DNA of 64,000 nucleotides from Malassezia japonica (GCF_029542785.1 NC_083372.1:434001-498000), one strand, 5' to 3'; numbered from the stretch's first letter, positions 11,505 to 22,700 are shown. Notes: generated from the sequence alone by a model not told the origin. Numbers and translations are program-made.

Positions 11505-13130
11505 ATGAGCACGATTCCGGTCAAGGTGAAGCACAATGGCCAGGTGGTACGTCTTTTTCCTGACGCAGTACGATATCGATCTAGACACCTCTGCTCAAGG
11601 GCTTTCGTTTAAAGAGGCGATCGCCGAAAAGACGCGCGTGCCGATCGAGCGCCAAAAGGTCATGGTCAAGGGCGGCCTGCTCAAGGACGACACGGACCTG
11701 TCCAAGCTCAATGCGCGCGTCGGCCAGCAGTTCATGGTGCTTGGTATGGCCGGCGATCTGCCGCAGGCGCCGGCTAAGCCGGTGCAGTTCCTCGAGGATA
11801 TGAAGGACGAGGACCTGGCCAAGGCGGTACGTGGTGTGGCTGACGCAGGCGAATCTCAAGGTCGGTCTCACGAATCTCGGCAATACGTGCTACCTGAACT
11901 CGACGCTGCAGGTGCTGCGCTGCATCCCCGAGCTGCAGTCCGCGCTCGATGCGTACGCGGGTAGCGCGAGCGCGAGCGACGGCGAGGCGGGCCTGACCGC
12001 CTCGCTGCGCGACCTGTTCCGCGAGCTGAACAAGGCGCCGGCCGCCTTCCCCCCGCTGCTCTTTCTCACCGTCCTGCGCAAGGTCGCGCCGCAGTTTGCC
12101 GAGATGGCCGAGGGCGGCGGCGGCTACGCGCAGCAGGACGCCGAGGAGGTGTATGTGCGCATCCTGAACGCGCTCGGCAACTGCCTCGCGACGCCGGGTG
12201 GCGGCGACCGCTTTGTGCCCGAGTACCTCACGGGGCACATGGCGATCGAGCGCTCGTGCCCCGAGGCGCCGCAAGAGGCGGCGACGAGCGCCAACGAGCC
12301 CTTCCTCGTGCTCCAGTGCAACATTTCCAACACCACCAACGAGATGACGGCGGGCATTCTCGAGAGCCTCACGCAGCCGATCGAGAAGCACTCGGAGCAG
12401 CTCAACCGCACTGCGATCTACAACGAGCAGAGCCGAATCTCGCGCCTGCCCATGTACCTCTCGGTGCACTTTGTGCGCTTTTACTGGCGCCGCGACATTA
12501 ACAAGTACGTGCCGGAGCTCACCCAGAAAAACCAAGATTATGCGCAAGGTCAAGTTCCCCCTGGAGCTCGATGCGAGCACCTTTGCGACGCCCGACCTAC
12601 AGCAACGCCTCGCGCCTGTGTCTCACAAGTGCAAGGCCGTAGCCAAAGAGCGCGAGGAGCGTGCCAAGGTGCGCCGCCGTGCCAAGGCGCATGGCACGGA
12701 GCAGCGTGCGCCGAGCGACGCGCCGAGCGATGCGCCGAGCGATGCGCCGAGCGATGCGCCCCGCCAAGAAGGCAGCGCCATTTCCGACGAAGAGGAGCGT
12801 GCGCTGCGTGCAAAGGAGCACGACGAGGTCGAGGCGCTGATCGACCCCGAGCTGCGCAGCGACACCGGGTGCAACCCCAGCGGGCTGTACGAGCTGGTGG
12901 GCATTGTGACGCACAAAGGCGCCGCTGCCGATGCCGGCCACTATATCTCGTGGGTGCGCAAAGAGAACGAGTCGCGCGACCCCCTCGCCGACTTGCCCTC
13001 GAACGAGTGGTACAAGTTTGACGACGACAAGGCATCGGTCGTCGACTCGGACAAGGTCTCGACGCTCTATGGCGGTGGCGAGGACTCGGTGGCGTACATT
13101 CTCCTGTACCGCGCGCGTGCGCTGCCGTAG
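11505..13130 (+). CDS. UBP6: Proteasome-associated deubiquitinase Ubp6 (USP14)
   Basis: Four exons: 11505-11546, 11569-11826, 11849-12504 and 12527-13130; all three introns are 22 nt. About 519 aa. Residues 1-75 form the ubiquitin-like domain (VKVKHNGQVYDIDLDTS, then RQKVMVKGGLLKDDTD). The cysteine box is GLTNLGNTCYLNSTLQ with catalytic Cys about residue 114; the QQDAEE box follows, and the histidine box is ADAGHYISWVR. The third splice gives YWRRDINKKTKIMRKVKFP. Ubp6 docks on the 19S proteasome and trims ubiquitin chains. An insert with four PSDA units (near 12712-12762) is a short tandem repeat. Start 11505 has A at -3; an ATG at 11496 is an alternative. Confidence 0.95.
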
Positions 13131-13168
13131 TGGTGATCACGCTATGAAACATGTATAGAAATGCAATG

Positions 13169-15097
13169 CTATACGCCCTGGGGTTCTGGCTTGATATCGT
13201 GGGGGGCGCCCATCGCCGCCGACGCGGCGGCAGCGGCGGCGGCAGCGGCAGCGTACGGGTCGTGCCGCCGGTCGCGGGGCCGTGCGGGCTCGACAGGCTC
13301 GGGCTGCGCCACCTCCGACGCACGGCTGACCAGACCCGCTGGTCGGTAGTGCGTCTTGAGGTGCTGTGCGAGATTATCCGAACGCCCAAAGCTCTTGCCG
13401 CACGACTCTACCGGGCACTTGTGTGGCCGCTCCTGTGTGTGCGTCCGGTTGTGGCGCTTGAGGTGCTCCATGCGCTTGAACCGGCGGCCACAGTGGCATA
13501 CGTGCAGCTTGTCCGCGCTGCTCACGACGAGCGGCGGCGGCCCAGCATTGCGCCCCCGCGCGCGTGCGGCGCTCTGTGCGGCCTCGTATTCGAGGAGCGA
13601 GGTCATTTGCTCGCCCGGCATGCTTGTGCTCTCGGGCATGCGCGACCGCCGGCGGTTCGCCGACGGGGTCATGGGGGAGAGGGGAACAGGGGAGCCGATC
13701 GCATTCATGCTTTTCGAGGAGCTCAGTCCGCCCGGAACGTAAAATGGGTCCATTTCCAGCGGCGAGCCGTACAGGGCCGGCGTCGTCTTGGCGTACGGCG
13801 TGTAGCACTTGCGTGCCATTGCCGTCGAGTTCACCGGGAGGTGCGCCGAGTGCGAGGCGGGCGACGCCGGGAAGGACATGGGCTCCTGCAGCGGCGTGCA
13901 CATCCCCCGCTCCTGCTCAGCGGACCAGTGGGGAAGCGGGGAGTGGAGCGTCGGCGCCGAGGCGACGCGCGACATCACCTTGGGCCCGCCTGGCGCGCCG
14001 CTTTCCTGGAAGAGGAGGCCGGGGGACATGGTCGGCGGCGCGCCGCCGCCCGAGTGCAACGGCGACATGTACGGCGGCACGGCGCTCGGCGACATGTACG
14101 GCGGCATCCCCCCCGAGCTCAGCGGGGACATGAACTGCTCTGGCGTGCCAAACGGCTCGTCTAGCGAGATGGGCCCGTGCAGCCCCTGTCGCGAGATGGC
14201 CGCGGCGCTTTGTGGCGTAAAGGGCACCTGGTAGTACGGCGGGGCCTGGTGGTGCTGCATCGCGGCGTACATTTCCGCGCCGTACGGCAGGGTGGGCGCC
14301 TTGTGGGGCGACATGCGCTCGCCGTGGCCTTCGTGCGGAAAGCCTGGCGAGCGCAGGTCGAGTGACGAGGCGATGCTGTGCGCTGAGCCGTACTCGGGCG
14401 TGGACGCGGAAATCGCCGAGGACGACGAGATGCTCGGCCCCGAGCGGTGCGTGCGCACGCTGTGGTTTTGGAGGGAGCGTGGGTCGTCGATCGTCGCGCG
14501 CCGTGCCTCGGTGAGTGGCGTCATAGGGGGCACGCCATGGGGCATCATGCTCGGCGGCGTGGCGCTGAGCTCGTACAGAAATGCGCCGTGAAAAGGCTCG
14601 TCGGGGGCTTTCATCGGAGTTTCGTCGTCCAGCGACGAAATCGGGGGCGAGGGGGGGCGCGACATGCCCTGTGCGCCGCGCGAGACGTTCTTGATCGGCG
14701 TCATGGGCGTCTGCTGCGCCTCGCGCGTAGGGGAAAGGACGGTGGCTGTGTCTCCGATCGTGTCTTCAGAGGAGATCGAGTGGATGGTCTGCGATCGCTG
14801 CGACGGCGTGCTCAGGCTGAGGTTGGACACGCCCGGGAGCATGTCCGAGGACGCATTGGTCCACGAGTCGCTCGTCTCGTGCGCTTCGCTGCGCAGGTCC
14901 TGCCAGAGCATGGCGCCGGGGTGCAGCGACGGCTCGCCGCCGATCGTGTCGAGTCCCAGCGCAGAAAACACGGGCTGAGACTGGAACGGATCACGCAGCC
15001 CGCTCGAGCTCATCGGCGAGGACGGGGGGAAGCTCGTGTCGTACAAATCGCGTCCCCCCCCTTGCTGAAACAACATCGGATCGGGGTCGGTCGGCAT
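13169..15097 (-). CDS. C2H2 zinc-finger transcription factor
   Basis: Single exon, 642 aa. Most of the protein is disordered (Ser/Pro/Gly/Met-rich, many MSP and PPYMSP units). Two zinc fingers lie near residues 530-590: HVCHCGRRFKRMEHLKRHNRTH, unusual in having one residue between the cysteines, and HKCPVESCGKSFGRSDNLAQ followed by HLKTH. EHLKRH-RTHTQE and RSDNLAQH are typical of fungal stress and mating regulators with paired C2H2 fingers (Msn2/4-like or the Ste12 C2H2 part), but nothing outside the fingers lets me name it. A polyalanine run from GCC repeats lies near the C-terminus. DNA binding is a safe inference; the target genes are unknown. Confidence 0.85.
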   Translation of the reverse strand: MPTDPDPMLFQQGGGRDLYDTSFPPSSPMSSSGLRDPFQSQPVFSALGLDTIGGEPSLHPGAMLWQDLRSEAHETSDSWTNASSDMLPGVSNLSLSTPSQRSQTIHSISSEDTIGDTATVLSPTREAQQTPMTPIKNVSRGAQGMSRPPSPPISSLDDETPMKAPDEPFHGAFLYELSATPPSMMPHGVPPMTPLTEARRATIDDPRSLQNHSVRTHRSGPSISSSSAISASTPEYGSAHSIASSLDLRSPGFPHEGHGERMSPHKAPTLPYGAEMYAAMQHHQAPPYYQVPFTPQSAAAISRQGLHGPISLDEPFGTPEQFMSPLSSGGMPPYMSPSAVPPYMSPLHSGGGAPPTMSPGLLFQESGAPGGPKVMSRVASAPTLHSPLPHWSAEQERGMCTPLQEPMSFPASPASHSAHLPVNSTAMARKCYTPYAKTTPALYGSPLEMDPFYVPGGLSSSKSMNAIGSPVPLSPMTPSANRRRSRMPESTSMPGEQMTSLLEYEAAQSAARARGRNAGPPPLVVSSADKLHVCHCGRRFKRMEHLKRHNRTHTQERPHKCPVESCGKSFGRSDNLAQHLKTHYRPAGLVSRASEVAQPEPVEPARPRDRRHDPYAAAAAAAAAASAAMGAPHDIKPEPQGV

Positions 15098-15483
15098 GGT
15101 AAGTGCGGCGAATCTCTACACCACACGCAGACGAAAAATGTTCGGCAGTGTGGTGCGATTCCCGTCAAAAAAAAGTGCTCTCGAATCCAAGTCCGCGCCG
15201 TTGCGCGTTCTCCAGGGCAGGTGCGCGAGCGTTAGGATGGAAGGGCCGGCGCAGGGCACGGCCGCGCACCCCAGCGCGGCGGCCAGCTGACGCGTCGGCC
15301 GACAACATCTACCTGCGGGGCAGCGCCGTTCCCCCAATCAAACGCCCACCTGCGTGCGGCGGTGGACGCGCTGATTGGTTCTATAGTCACGTGTAGGGCA
15401 AACGAACGACACCATCACGCGACGAGGATGCAGCCAATGGTTTCCGCTATGGCACAGGGGGAGGGGGACCACCCTGCGGACGC
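15098..15483. promoter_or_regulatory. Upstream region of the C2H2 factor gene
   Basis: About 386 bp between the C2H2 gene start and the DEF1 stop. It has three CCAAT boxes (15334-15338, reverse at 15374-15378, 15434-15438) and CACGTG at 15388-15393. A run of eight A at about 15167-15174 reads as oligo-T towards the gene. No ORF or RNA gene recognised. Confidence 0.55.
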
Positions 15484-17583
15484 TTATCCCCAGTAGGGCT
15501 GCTGGCGGCCGTAGGAATAGCCGTTGTACGCGTTGCCTTGGTGGCCAAAGTTGCCCGCGTACTGCTGGTAGTACGCGGGATGCTGCTGCTGAGCCGGCTG
15601 CTGCGGCGCAGGCTGTGCCGCGCCGGGCTGCGCGGCTGGCTGCGCACGGTTCGCACCGCCCGCGGGCGACTTGCCGTCAAAGGAGCGGTAGTCGAGGGGG
15701 CTCGAGTTGGTCGCCGTGCTGTTTTGCGCGCTGCCGCGGGCCTGGGGGGGGATGGAGCCCTGGGGGGTCTGGCCCGCGGTCAAAAAGTTGGTCAGCGCGG
15801 GCAGGCCGCCGGCGTCCGCCTCGGCGTTGCCTTGCAGCTTAAAGTCGCTGTTCGCGTGGCCGAGGTTGGGCATGCGCTGGCCAAAGCCTTGCGAGTCGTA
15901 CGATGCGCTGGTTGCATTGTGCGGCTGGAAGTGCGGCGGCGGCGTCTGCGTGCCGTACACGGCGCTCGTGTCGACAGGCGCACCGTGGTGCGAGTAGGCC
16001 GACGCAAGGCTCGCAGGCGGCGTCTGCTCGGGTTTGGAGGGGTGCTGCGGCTGCCCGCCGTACACCTGGTACTGACCAAAGCCTCCGGCAGGCGAAGCAT
16101 AGTGCTGGAACTGGTTGGGCATGTAGTAGGGGTAGTAGTAGGGCATCACGTTCGGGAAGGGCTGCTGCGCCTGCGCATCGGGATGCGTGGGCAGCGCGGG
16201 GGGGGGCGGGGGGGCAGCCGCCGCCACAGGCGACGCACGCTCATCCGCACGGACGGGGTGCAGCGCAGCAGAGCCGACCGTGTTCGCACTGCCGTACGGC
16301 AGGTTGTTGCGCTGCGTCTCGAGGGGGGTGTTGTAGATCGACGACGAGGCAAACGCGCCGGCCGGGGGGGCCTGCGCAGCGGCCGTGGCAGGCAGCTCCT
16401 CCGCCTGCTCAAAGCCTTGGGGACGGCCACCGAGACCGTACGCACCGTTGCCGCCAAACGCATTGCTCTTGAACGCGTCGAGGTTCGGCTGCTGGAACGA
16501 CGACTCGTCGCGCTTGCCGTCCACTTCGAAACGCTCGGCACGGGGCGCGGGCTCGTCCGCAGCAAGCGGCTCACCGTCGTCGCCCGCCATAAAGTTCAGA
16601 GAGCCAAACTGCACACCAAGGCGGTCGAGCGCCGAGGCACCACCAGGCATGACCACAGGCGCGTTTTGCGCGCGGCCACGGGCACGGGGGGCCTGCTGCT
16701 GCTGCTGGTACTGCTGGTGCTGCTGGTGCTGCTGGTGCTGGTGCTGGTGCTGCGCCTGCTGCTGCGCCTGCTGCACCTGCACCGGCGCCGACGCCGGCAC
16801 CTCGGGCGCCGCCATCTGCGCGGCGGCCGCCACGAGTGCGGGCTGCGTAATCTCGCTGTCGATCGCAGGCTCCGGCGCGGACTGCGGCGCCGGCGCGCTC
16901 GGCACAGCGGCGCTCTCGACCGCAGCGGGCGGCTCGGGCTTCGGCTCGACCGGGCGCGCGACCTGCGCCCAGCTCATGCCCGTCTTGGGCTTCTCCTGTG
17001 TACGCTCCTTATTCGCACTCGGCTGGCTCACGTTGAACGCCTGTGCAGTGGTCGTGATCGGCTTCGTGTCGGTGGTCGTCGCGACCGGGCCGCCGCCCGC
17101 CGCGCCGCCGCGGCCGCCGACGCCACGGAAACCGCCGCGGCCCGCGCGGGCAGATTGCGTCGGTGCGCCACGGCCACGGGCGCTGCGCTCGGCGGTGCGG
17201 GCGCGCGCCGGTGCCGCGGGCTCCTGCGGAGCGGCGGCCGGCGCCGGGGCGGCCGGCGCGGCGACGGTAGCCGCGGCAGCCTCCTTGCGGGTCTGCTTTT
17301 TAGTCTTTACCGACGCGAACTGCGCGGCGTGGCCCTCGCTGATGCGGCCGACGGCCGTCTCGACTTCGCCGCCGCTTTCGTTGAGCACGAACAAGAGGTC
17401 TTCGTCGGACCAGTCCGGAAAGAGCTCCTGGAGCATGCCGAGCTGGTTCGTGTATTTTGCACGGAGCGCCTTGACCTGCTCCGTGTCGTCTGCGGCCGAG
17501 TTCGCGCTGCGGTTGCGCGGGGCGGCACGACGCCGCGGATTCGGCGCACGGCGGGGTGCGGCGCCACTCTGCGGTGTCGACAT
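15484..17583 (-). CDS. DEF1: RNA polymerase II degradation factor Def1
   Basis: Single exon, 699 aa. The N-terminal CUE-like domain sits at residues about 45-85: QLGMLQELFPDWSDEDLLFV, then VETAVGRISEG. The rest is long low-complexity sequence: Ala/Pro-rich, a Gln/His tract encoded by CAG/CTG-type repeats (about 16690-16775), and an Asn/Tyr/Gly/Gln-rich C-terminus ending in YNGYSYGRQQPYWG. This is the standard Def1 layout. In yeast Def1 is partly cleaved by the proteasome, enters the nucleus, and recruits an elongin-cullin ligase to stalled polymerase II. The glutamine tracts make length variation between strains likely. Confidence 0.88.
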   Translation of the reverse strand: MSTPQSGAAPRRAPNPRRRAAPRNRSANSAADDTEQVKALRAKYTNQLGMLQELFPDWSDEDLLFVLNESGGEVETAVGRISEGHAAQFASVKTKKQTRKEAAAATVAAPAAPAPAAAPQEPAAPARARTAERSARGRGAPTQSARAGRGGFRGVGGRGGAAGGGPVATTTDTKPITTTAQAFNVSQPSANKERTQEKPKTGMSWAQVARPVEPKPEPPAAVESAAVPSAPAPQSAPEPAIDSEITQPALVAAAAQMAAPEVPASAPVQVQQAQQQAQHQHQHQQHQQHQQYQQQQQAPRARGRAQNAPVVMPGGASALDRLGVQFGSLNFMAGDDGEPLAADEPAPRAERFEVDGKRDESSFQQPNLDAFKSNAFGGNGAYGLGGRPQGFEQAEELPATAAAQAPPAGAFASSSIYNTPLETQRNNLPYGSANTVGSAALHPVRADERASPVAAAAPPPPPALPTHPDAQAQQPFPNVMPYYYPYYMPNQFQHYASPAGGFGQYQVYGGQPQHPSKPEQTPPASLASAYSHHGAPVDTSAVYGTQTPPPHFQPHNATSASYDSQGFGQRMPNLGHANSDFKLQGNAEADAGGLPALTNFLTAGQTPQGSIPPQARGSAQNSTATNSSPLDYRSFDGKSPAGGANRAQPAAQPGAAQPAPQQPAQQQHPAYYQQYAGNFGHQGNAYNGYSYGRQQPYWG

Positions 17584-17921
17584 CAGATCAATTATAAAGG
17601 CACTAGTGTAGGCCTAAACGTGTAGTATATGTCGCAGCTCGTCAAGCACGCACTCGTCGTACTCGCTGCAGGGAACCCTGAGTCGATCAAGGGCGATGGA
17701 AACGGCTCGTGGCGTTCCGCACGCATCCGTCTTCCCGGCACGTGATTTTGACTTCGGCCGAGCCGATCCCCCGATTTGCCAGCGTCGGCGCACCGACGAC
17801 GAACTACTTGGCGCGGTCGCGCAGCGGATGGCCTGCGGCTTGTCCTTTTCTGCTTCACGAGGAACGGCGCGATATGCACTGCCCAGTGCGGCCACTAGGC
17901 GCACTGGACACCAAGAAACAC
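17584..17921. promoter_or_regulatory. Divergent region between DEF1 and the phosphatase gene
   Basis: About 338 bp, with CACGTG at 17739-17744. From 17709 the sequence is open in the phosphatase frame, so part of it may be coding if an upstream ATG is used (17709 or 17874). Nothing else recognised. Confidence 0.5.
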
Positions 17922-19772
17922 ATGGACAGCGCCATGCCGACACGGCCCGCGTCGGAGATTGGGGGAGACGCCCTCTTTCAGCGCATACGGTGCTCGGAAG
18001 CAGGCGCGGTGAGCGCACAGTCGCCCGCGCCGGGATCCGCGACGTCCTCCGAGCCGATGACGCCATACACACCAGCAAGCCCGTGGCATGCGCCGCGCTT
18101 TGACGCGCACGACGACGCGCCGATCCTCTTGCTCGACACACGCCCGTCACACTCCTTCTCTGGATGCGCGTACGGCAGCGAGGCGGGGGGGTGCGCGCGC
18201 GCAGGACACGTCAAGGGGTCCATCAACCTGCAGGTGCCCACGCTCCTCCTCCGGCGCACGCACCGCGGCCTGGGGGGGGCGTCGCCGACGGCGATGCCCA
18301 AAGACTTTTCACTCTCCTCCTACATCCACTCGGACGCGGGCACGCGCCGCCTCCACGAGGTGCGCGCGCGCCGCACGCGCCAGCTCCACCGCGATATCGT
18401 ACACCATCCTCACTTCCAGGCCCTCTTTGATGTATATTGGTTCACGGACATTGTCGTGCTCTTTGAAGAGTCCGACAGCGAAACGCCCGGCGCGGCCTCG
18501 CAGCGGCAGGACTGCTCGAGCTTTGCAGGGCGCATGCTCCTCCAGCTCCTCGAGGCGCTCCAGGAGAGCCGCGCAGAGCTCGCCGCGGCGAATCCGCTCC
18601 TGCGCGACGCGCGCCGCGGCCTGTACTACGTCCGGGGGGGGCTCCACGCCCTGCGCCAGACTCCGGGCAGCGCCGAGTTCTTTACCGCGCCGCAGCCGTC
18701 CGAAGAGGCCGTCTCGCCACGGACCGCGCCCGAGCGCCCGGCCGCCGGGCCGGCACTCGCCTTGTCGCCGCCCCGCAGCCCGGGCGGGCGCATGTCGGCG
18801 ATGGCCCCGACGCCGTTCGCGCTCCCGCACGCGGCCGTCGAGGGACGCCGCTCGAGCAAGCCGAGCCTCCCGCGCCTCAACACGGGCATACGCGACACGC
18901 CCCCGATTCCCGCGCGCATCAGCGAGACGACGTCCGCCGCGCCGCGCCACTCGCTCAAGCCGCTCGACCTGACGGGCCTCCCGGTGAGCGCCGCGCCGCT
19001 CTCGGCGCGCCGCGCGACCGCGCCCGAACTGCTCAATACCGCCCACGACCAAGAGGACTGGGGCGAGTTCAACGTCTCGACCATCATCCCGGGCTTCCTC
19101 TACTTTGGCTCCAACATCACCAACGACGATCACGTGCAACAGCTGCAGCGCCTCGGCGTGCGGGCGATCCTCAACACCGCGCTCGAGATCGAGGACGGGG
19201 GGGCGCCGGAGCTTGCGCTGCGCACGCAGTTCCGCGAGTACCTGCGCATCCCGCTGCGCGACGTCGTCGAGCAGCCGGACGTACAGCAGCGCCTCGCCGA
19301 GGCGTGCGCGTTCCTGGACCGCGCATTTCTCTACTCGTGCCCGGCGTACGTGCACTGCCGCGCGGGCAAGTCGCGCTCGGCGATGATCGTGATGGCGTAC
19401 CTGATCCATGCACACCGCTGGACACTCCAGCAGGCGTACGCGCACGTCGCGCAGCGGCGCACCACGACGTCGCCCAACATTGGCTTCCTCGCGGAGCTGA
19501 TGCACTTTGAGCGCGAGACGCTCGGCGCACGCCGCACCGGCGCGCCGCTCGCCAGCCCGGGGATCGCACAGAGCGCGCCGGTGCTCGACACGCGCACACG
19601 CAGCGCGAGCGTCTCGCCACGGCGGCCCATGTTCCCGGAACAGACACTGCGCGCAGACGAGGGCCCCAGCGACGGCCGCTACCGGATCCCGTCCATGTCG
19701 CACGACGCGCCGTCGAAACGAAATAGCATCGCGGCGCTTGGCTCGAACCAGGCGAGCCCACTCGAGAAATAG
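17922..19772 (+). CDS. Dual-specificity (MAP kinase) phosphatase with N-terminal rhodanese-like domain
   Basis: Single exon, about 616 aa from the ATG at 17922 (in-frame ATGs at 17709, 17874 and 17934). A rhodanese/CH2-like region at residues about 60-190 contains ILLLDTRPSHSFSG and HVKGSINLQVPTLLLRR. A disordered Ser/Pro linker follows. The catalytic DSP domain starts with FNVSTIIPGFLYFGSN and has the active-site loop VHCRAGKSRS with Cys about residue 479, followed by MIVMAYLI. An inactive rhodanese fold ahead of a DSP domain is the MAPK-phosphatase layout, so this enzyme probably dephosphorylates a MAP kinase; Hog1 in this window is one candidate, as inference only. Fifteen bp separate its stop from the TFC3 stop. 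Confidence 0.85.
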   Translation: MDSAMPTRPASEIGGDALFQRIRCSEAGAVSAQSPAPGSATSSEPMTPYTPASPWHAPRFDAHDDAPILLLDTRPSHSFSGCAYGSEAGGCARAGHVKGSINLQVPTLLLRRTHRGLGGASPTAMPKDFSLSSYIHSDAGTRRLHEVRARRTRQLHRDIVHHPHFQALFDVYWFTDIVVLFEESDSETPGAASQRQDCSSFAGRMLLQLLEALQESRAELAAANPLLRDARRGLYYVRGGLHALRQTPGSAEFFTAPQPSEEAVSPRTAPERPAAGPALALSPPRSPGGRMSAMAPTPFALPHAAVEGRRSSKPSLPRLNTGIRDTPPIPARISETTSAAPRHSLKPLDLTGLPVSAAPLSARRATAPELLNTAHDQEDWGEFNVSTIIPGFLYFGSNITNDDHVQQLQRLGVRAILNTALEIEDGGAPELALRTQFREYLRIPLRDVVEQPDVQQRLAEACAFLDRAFLYSCPAYVHCRAGKSRSAMIVMAYLIHAHRWTLQQAYAHVAQRRTTTSPNIGFLAELMHFERETLGARRTGAPLASPGIAQSAPVLDTRTRSASVSPRRPMFPEQTLRADEGPSDGRYRIPSMSHDAPSKRNSIAALGSNQASPLEK

Positions 19773-19787
19773 GTTGTACAGTAAAGG

Positions 19788-22700
19788 TTACACTACGGCA
19801 AACCACGCACACGCGCCGACGTCCAGCGCCGTCGCCTCGTCGGGCGCAAGGCCAAGGGGGTGCGGGGCGCGCACGCGCACGACACCGGCATGCTGCAGCC
19901 CACGCACCAGCTCCAGCAGCTCGAGGCGGTCGACGGCGGGGCGCAGCTGCAGCGCAAGGTGCGCCAGCGAGAGGCCGGGGCGCGACGTGACCCAGCTCTG
20001 GACGAGCTGCACACGCTGCGCCCACACATCGTGGCGCAGCGCACCGTCCATGTCGCGCCACGCACACGGCAAAAAGCGGCCGTCGGCGCCGGGCAGTGTC
20101 CACGCGGACAGGTGCGCCGCCGCGACAATCCGGGGGGCGTCGTAGCCCACGGCGTACGCGGCGCCCGCCGCCAGCGCGCCGTCGGCAGCGGCGAGCTCGT
20201 CGGGCGCGAGCCTCGCGACAGGCACGCCGCGGGGGTCGTCCGCACACGCAAACGACCCGCACGGCGCGGGCCACGGCACGGGCGACACCTCGGCGTGGAC
20301 GCGCATCTCGCCCGCGGCCGCGAGATGCACCGCACACTCGGTCTCGACGTCGTCGAGCGTACGCGCATTGAGCTGCGTCCGCTTGCGCAGCTCGTGCAGC
20401 GGCGCCATATCGAGCGTCGCACGCACCGCGCCGGCGTCCATCAGACTGATCCACGCCGCGGTCTCCCCGTCGGTCGCCGCGGGGTGCGCCGTCGCACGGC
20501 CCGCCTCAAAGAGGCGGCGCGCGGCGTGTTGCGCGTCGCGCATCGTCGCGAGCAGGTACGGCTCCTGCAGCGCGCGCATGCACTCTTCGGTAAAGACGAG
20601 CTGCACACGCCCGTTGCGCTCGCCGGCGACACGCACGACGCGCTCCGCGACCAGCTGCGCGATCGCCGCGTCGACCGCCTGCTCGCCGAGCGTCGCCGCG
20701 AGGTGCTGCACCGCGCCAGCGTCGGCGTGCACCAGCATGCGCACCGCCGCACGCGCACAGCCGCCGCCGTCCGGCGCGTGCTCGGTGCTGGAAAAGGTCG
20801 CCCAGCTCAGAGGCCGCACACGCTGCGCCTGCAAGCGGTGCACCATCGGCATGTTCTCGCTGGGGAGCGCAAGCGAGGTGCGGGGCACGAGCGGCACCCA
20901 CAGCGCCGCCTCGTCGCCGAGGCGCAGCGGCAGTGTGACGTGCTTCGCCGCGTCCGCGTGCGCCGCAAGCACCGCGCCCTTGTCGAGGTGCGCGCGCAGG
21001 TACGCAACGTGCGCGCCGAGATCGAGCGACGTCATGTGCGGAAAGTGGGGGTCGTCCAGAGCGCCGCTCGCGCGCGCAGCCGCCACGAGCGGCGCCCAGG
21101 CACGCTCCAGCAGGCGCAGCGAGACCTGCTCGGTGCGCGAGTGCATCAGCTGCTTGAGACGCACGCGCCACGTCGTCCACGCACTCTCCTGCCCGCCGGG
21201 CGTGAGCTGGAGCAGCGCAGAGTAGTCGGGCACGCCGCCCGCATGATGGTGCCGCTCGCGCAGGACAATGTACGCGTCGCGCAGCAGCTCCTGGCGCTCG
21301 GGCGTCCACGCCATGGCGCTGCGCGTGCGCGGCACCGTGCGCCGCACACGCCTCGGCGGGCGCGCCGAAAAGGTCGTGCGCAGCCGCGCCTGCAGCTCGG
21401 CAGGCGCGAGCGCCTCGCGCCCGTGCAGGTACCGTCGCTTGTGCTGCGCAATGAGGTGCGCAACGGCCTCGCGGCGCTCCTCGGGCACCGCGTGCTCGGC
21501 CTGCTCCGCGGCGAGCATCGCGTCAAACTCGCTCTCGCGCTGCGCGCGCCGGAGCGCGACCTTGTGCGAGAGGACGTCGGCGGGGCGCGCGGCGCGCGGC
21601 GCAGCAAAGTACGCGGCGACCGCGTCGCGGGGCGCAAGGCACGCATGCGCCAGGCGGTCGATCAGCGCGTCGTCAGGCGCATGCTGCACAAAGCGGCGCA
21701 GAAACAGCTTCTGCGGCCGCCGCAGCACAAACGAGTCCTGCCACGCGTGGCGCGCGTGCAGGATCCCGAGCGGCGCCTCGGGACCGTCTTCCCGCGCATA
21801 GGTCTCGTGGAGCGCGCGCCAGTACGCGTCAAAGCCGTCGGGCGTGTGCACGTCGTACGTCGTATCGCCTAGCGTCGGGTTCGTCAGGCGGTACGCGTCG
21901 CGGTCGCGCGCCGCGCAGCCGAGCGCGACGAGCTGCTCGGCATAGCTTTGGAAGCGCGTGGCGTGCGCCTTGATGCGGCGCAGGCCGAGGCGCTGCGCGA
22001 CCGGCTCGGGCAGCTCGCGCACAGGCATCGTGCGGCTCTGTGCGCCGAGCACCGCCTTGACCACCGTGCGTGTGCGCAGCTTGACCGGAACCAGCGCGAC
22101 GTACGTCCAGAGGGGGCACGCGGTCCAAAAATAGTCCAGCAGCAGCGGGTCCGCGTGCGCCGCGAGCGCCGCGCCGTGAAAGAGGCGCAGGCGCACGGCC
22201 GCTCCGTGAAAGAAGCCGTAAAAGGGGCGCAGGACGTGCGAGAGGCGCGCAAATGCCTCGCGCGTCGACGGGTCGTCGAGGAGCTCATCAGCGCTGCGCT
22301 CCGACGCCCACGGCAGAGACGACGGCACGGCAGCGAGGCCGGCGTCGGCGGCAGACACGTCGGCATGCTTGATCGTGCCGCGCGCCGTGTGCCCTTCCAC
22401 AACGTCGCGCACATGCTGCTGCAGCGCACTGTCGCTCAACGTCGGCACGTAGAGGATCGTGCGCTGGCGGTGCACGTCGCCGACTTCGCGCTGGACCTTG
22501 GTCGTGCGCAGGAGCCCACGCTGGACGGCTTCCTTGATGACCTTGGACCGCGTCGTGCGGTCGGACAGGTCGGTCGACGTCGTGCCTTGTTCTTTCAGCA
22601 TCCGCGGCACATCGAGCTCGTCGACCGCACCTCCGGCCCGCTCGACGACATCGAGCAGCAGCGCACTGCGGTGGAACGTGCTCAGGTTCGTACGCCGCGC

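Noticed and set aside
12712..12762. Short tandem repeat in UBP6 as a possible minisatellite or mobile-element footprint
   Set aside because: It is four in-frame copies of a 12-bp unit encoding PSDA in a disordered loop, without flanking target-site duplications.
16690..16775. CAG/CTG repeat tract as a separate repeat element
   Set aside because: It encodes the expected Gln/His-rich region of Def1 and stays in frame.
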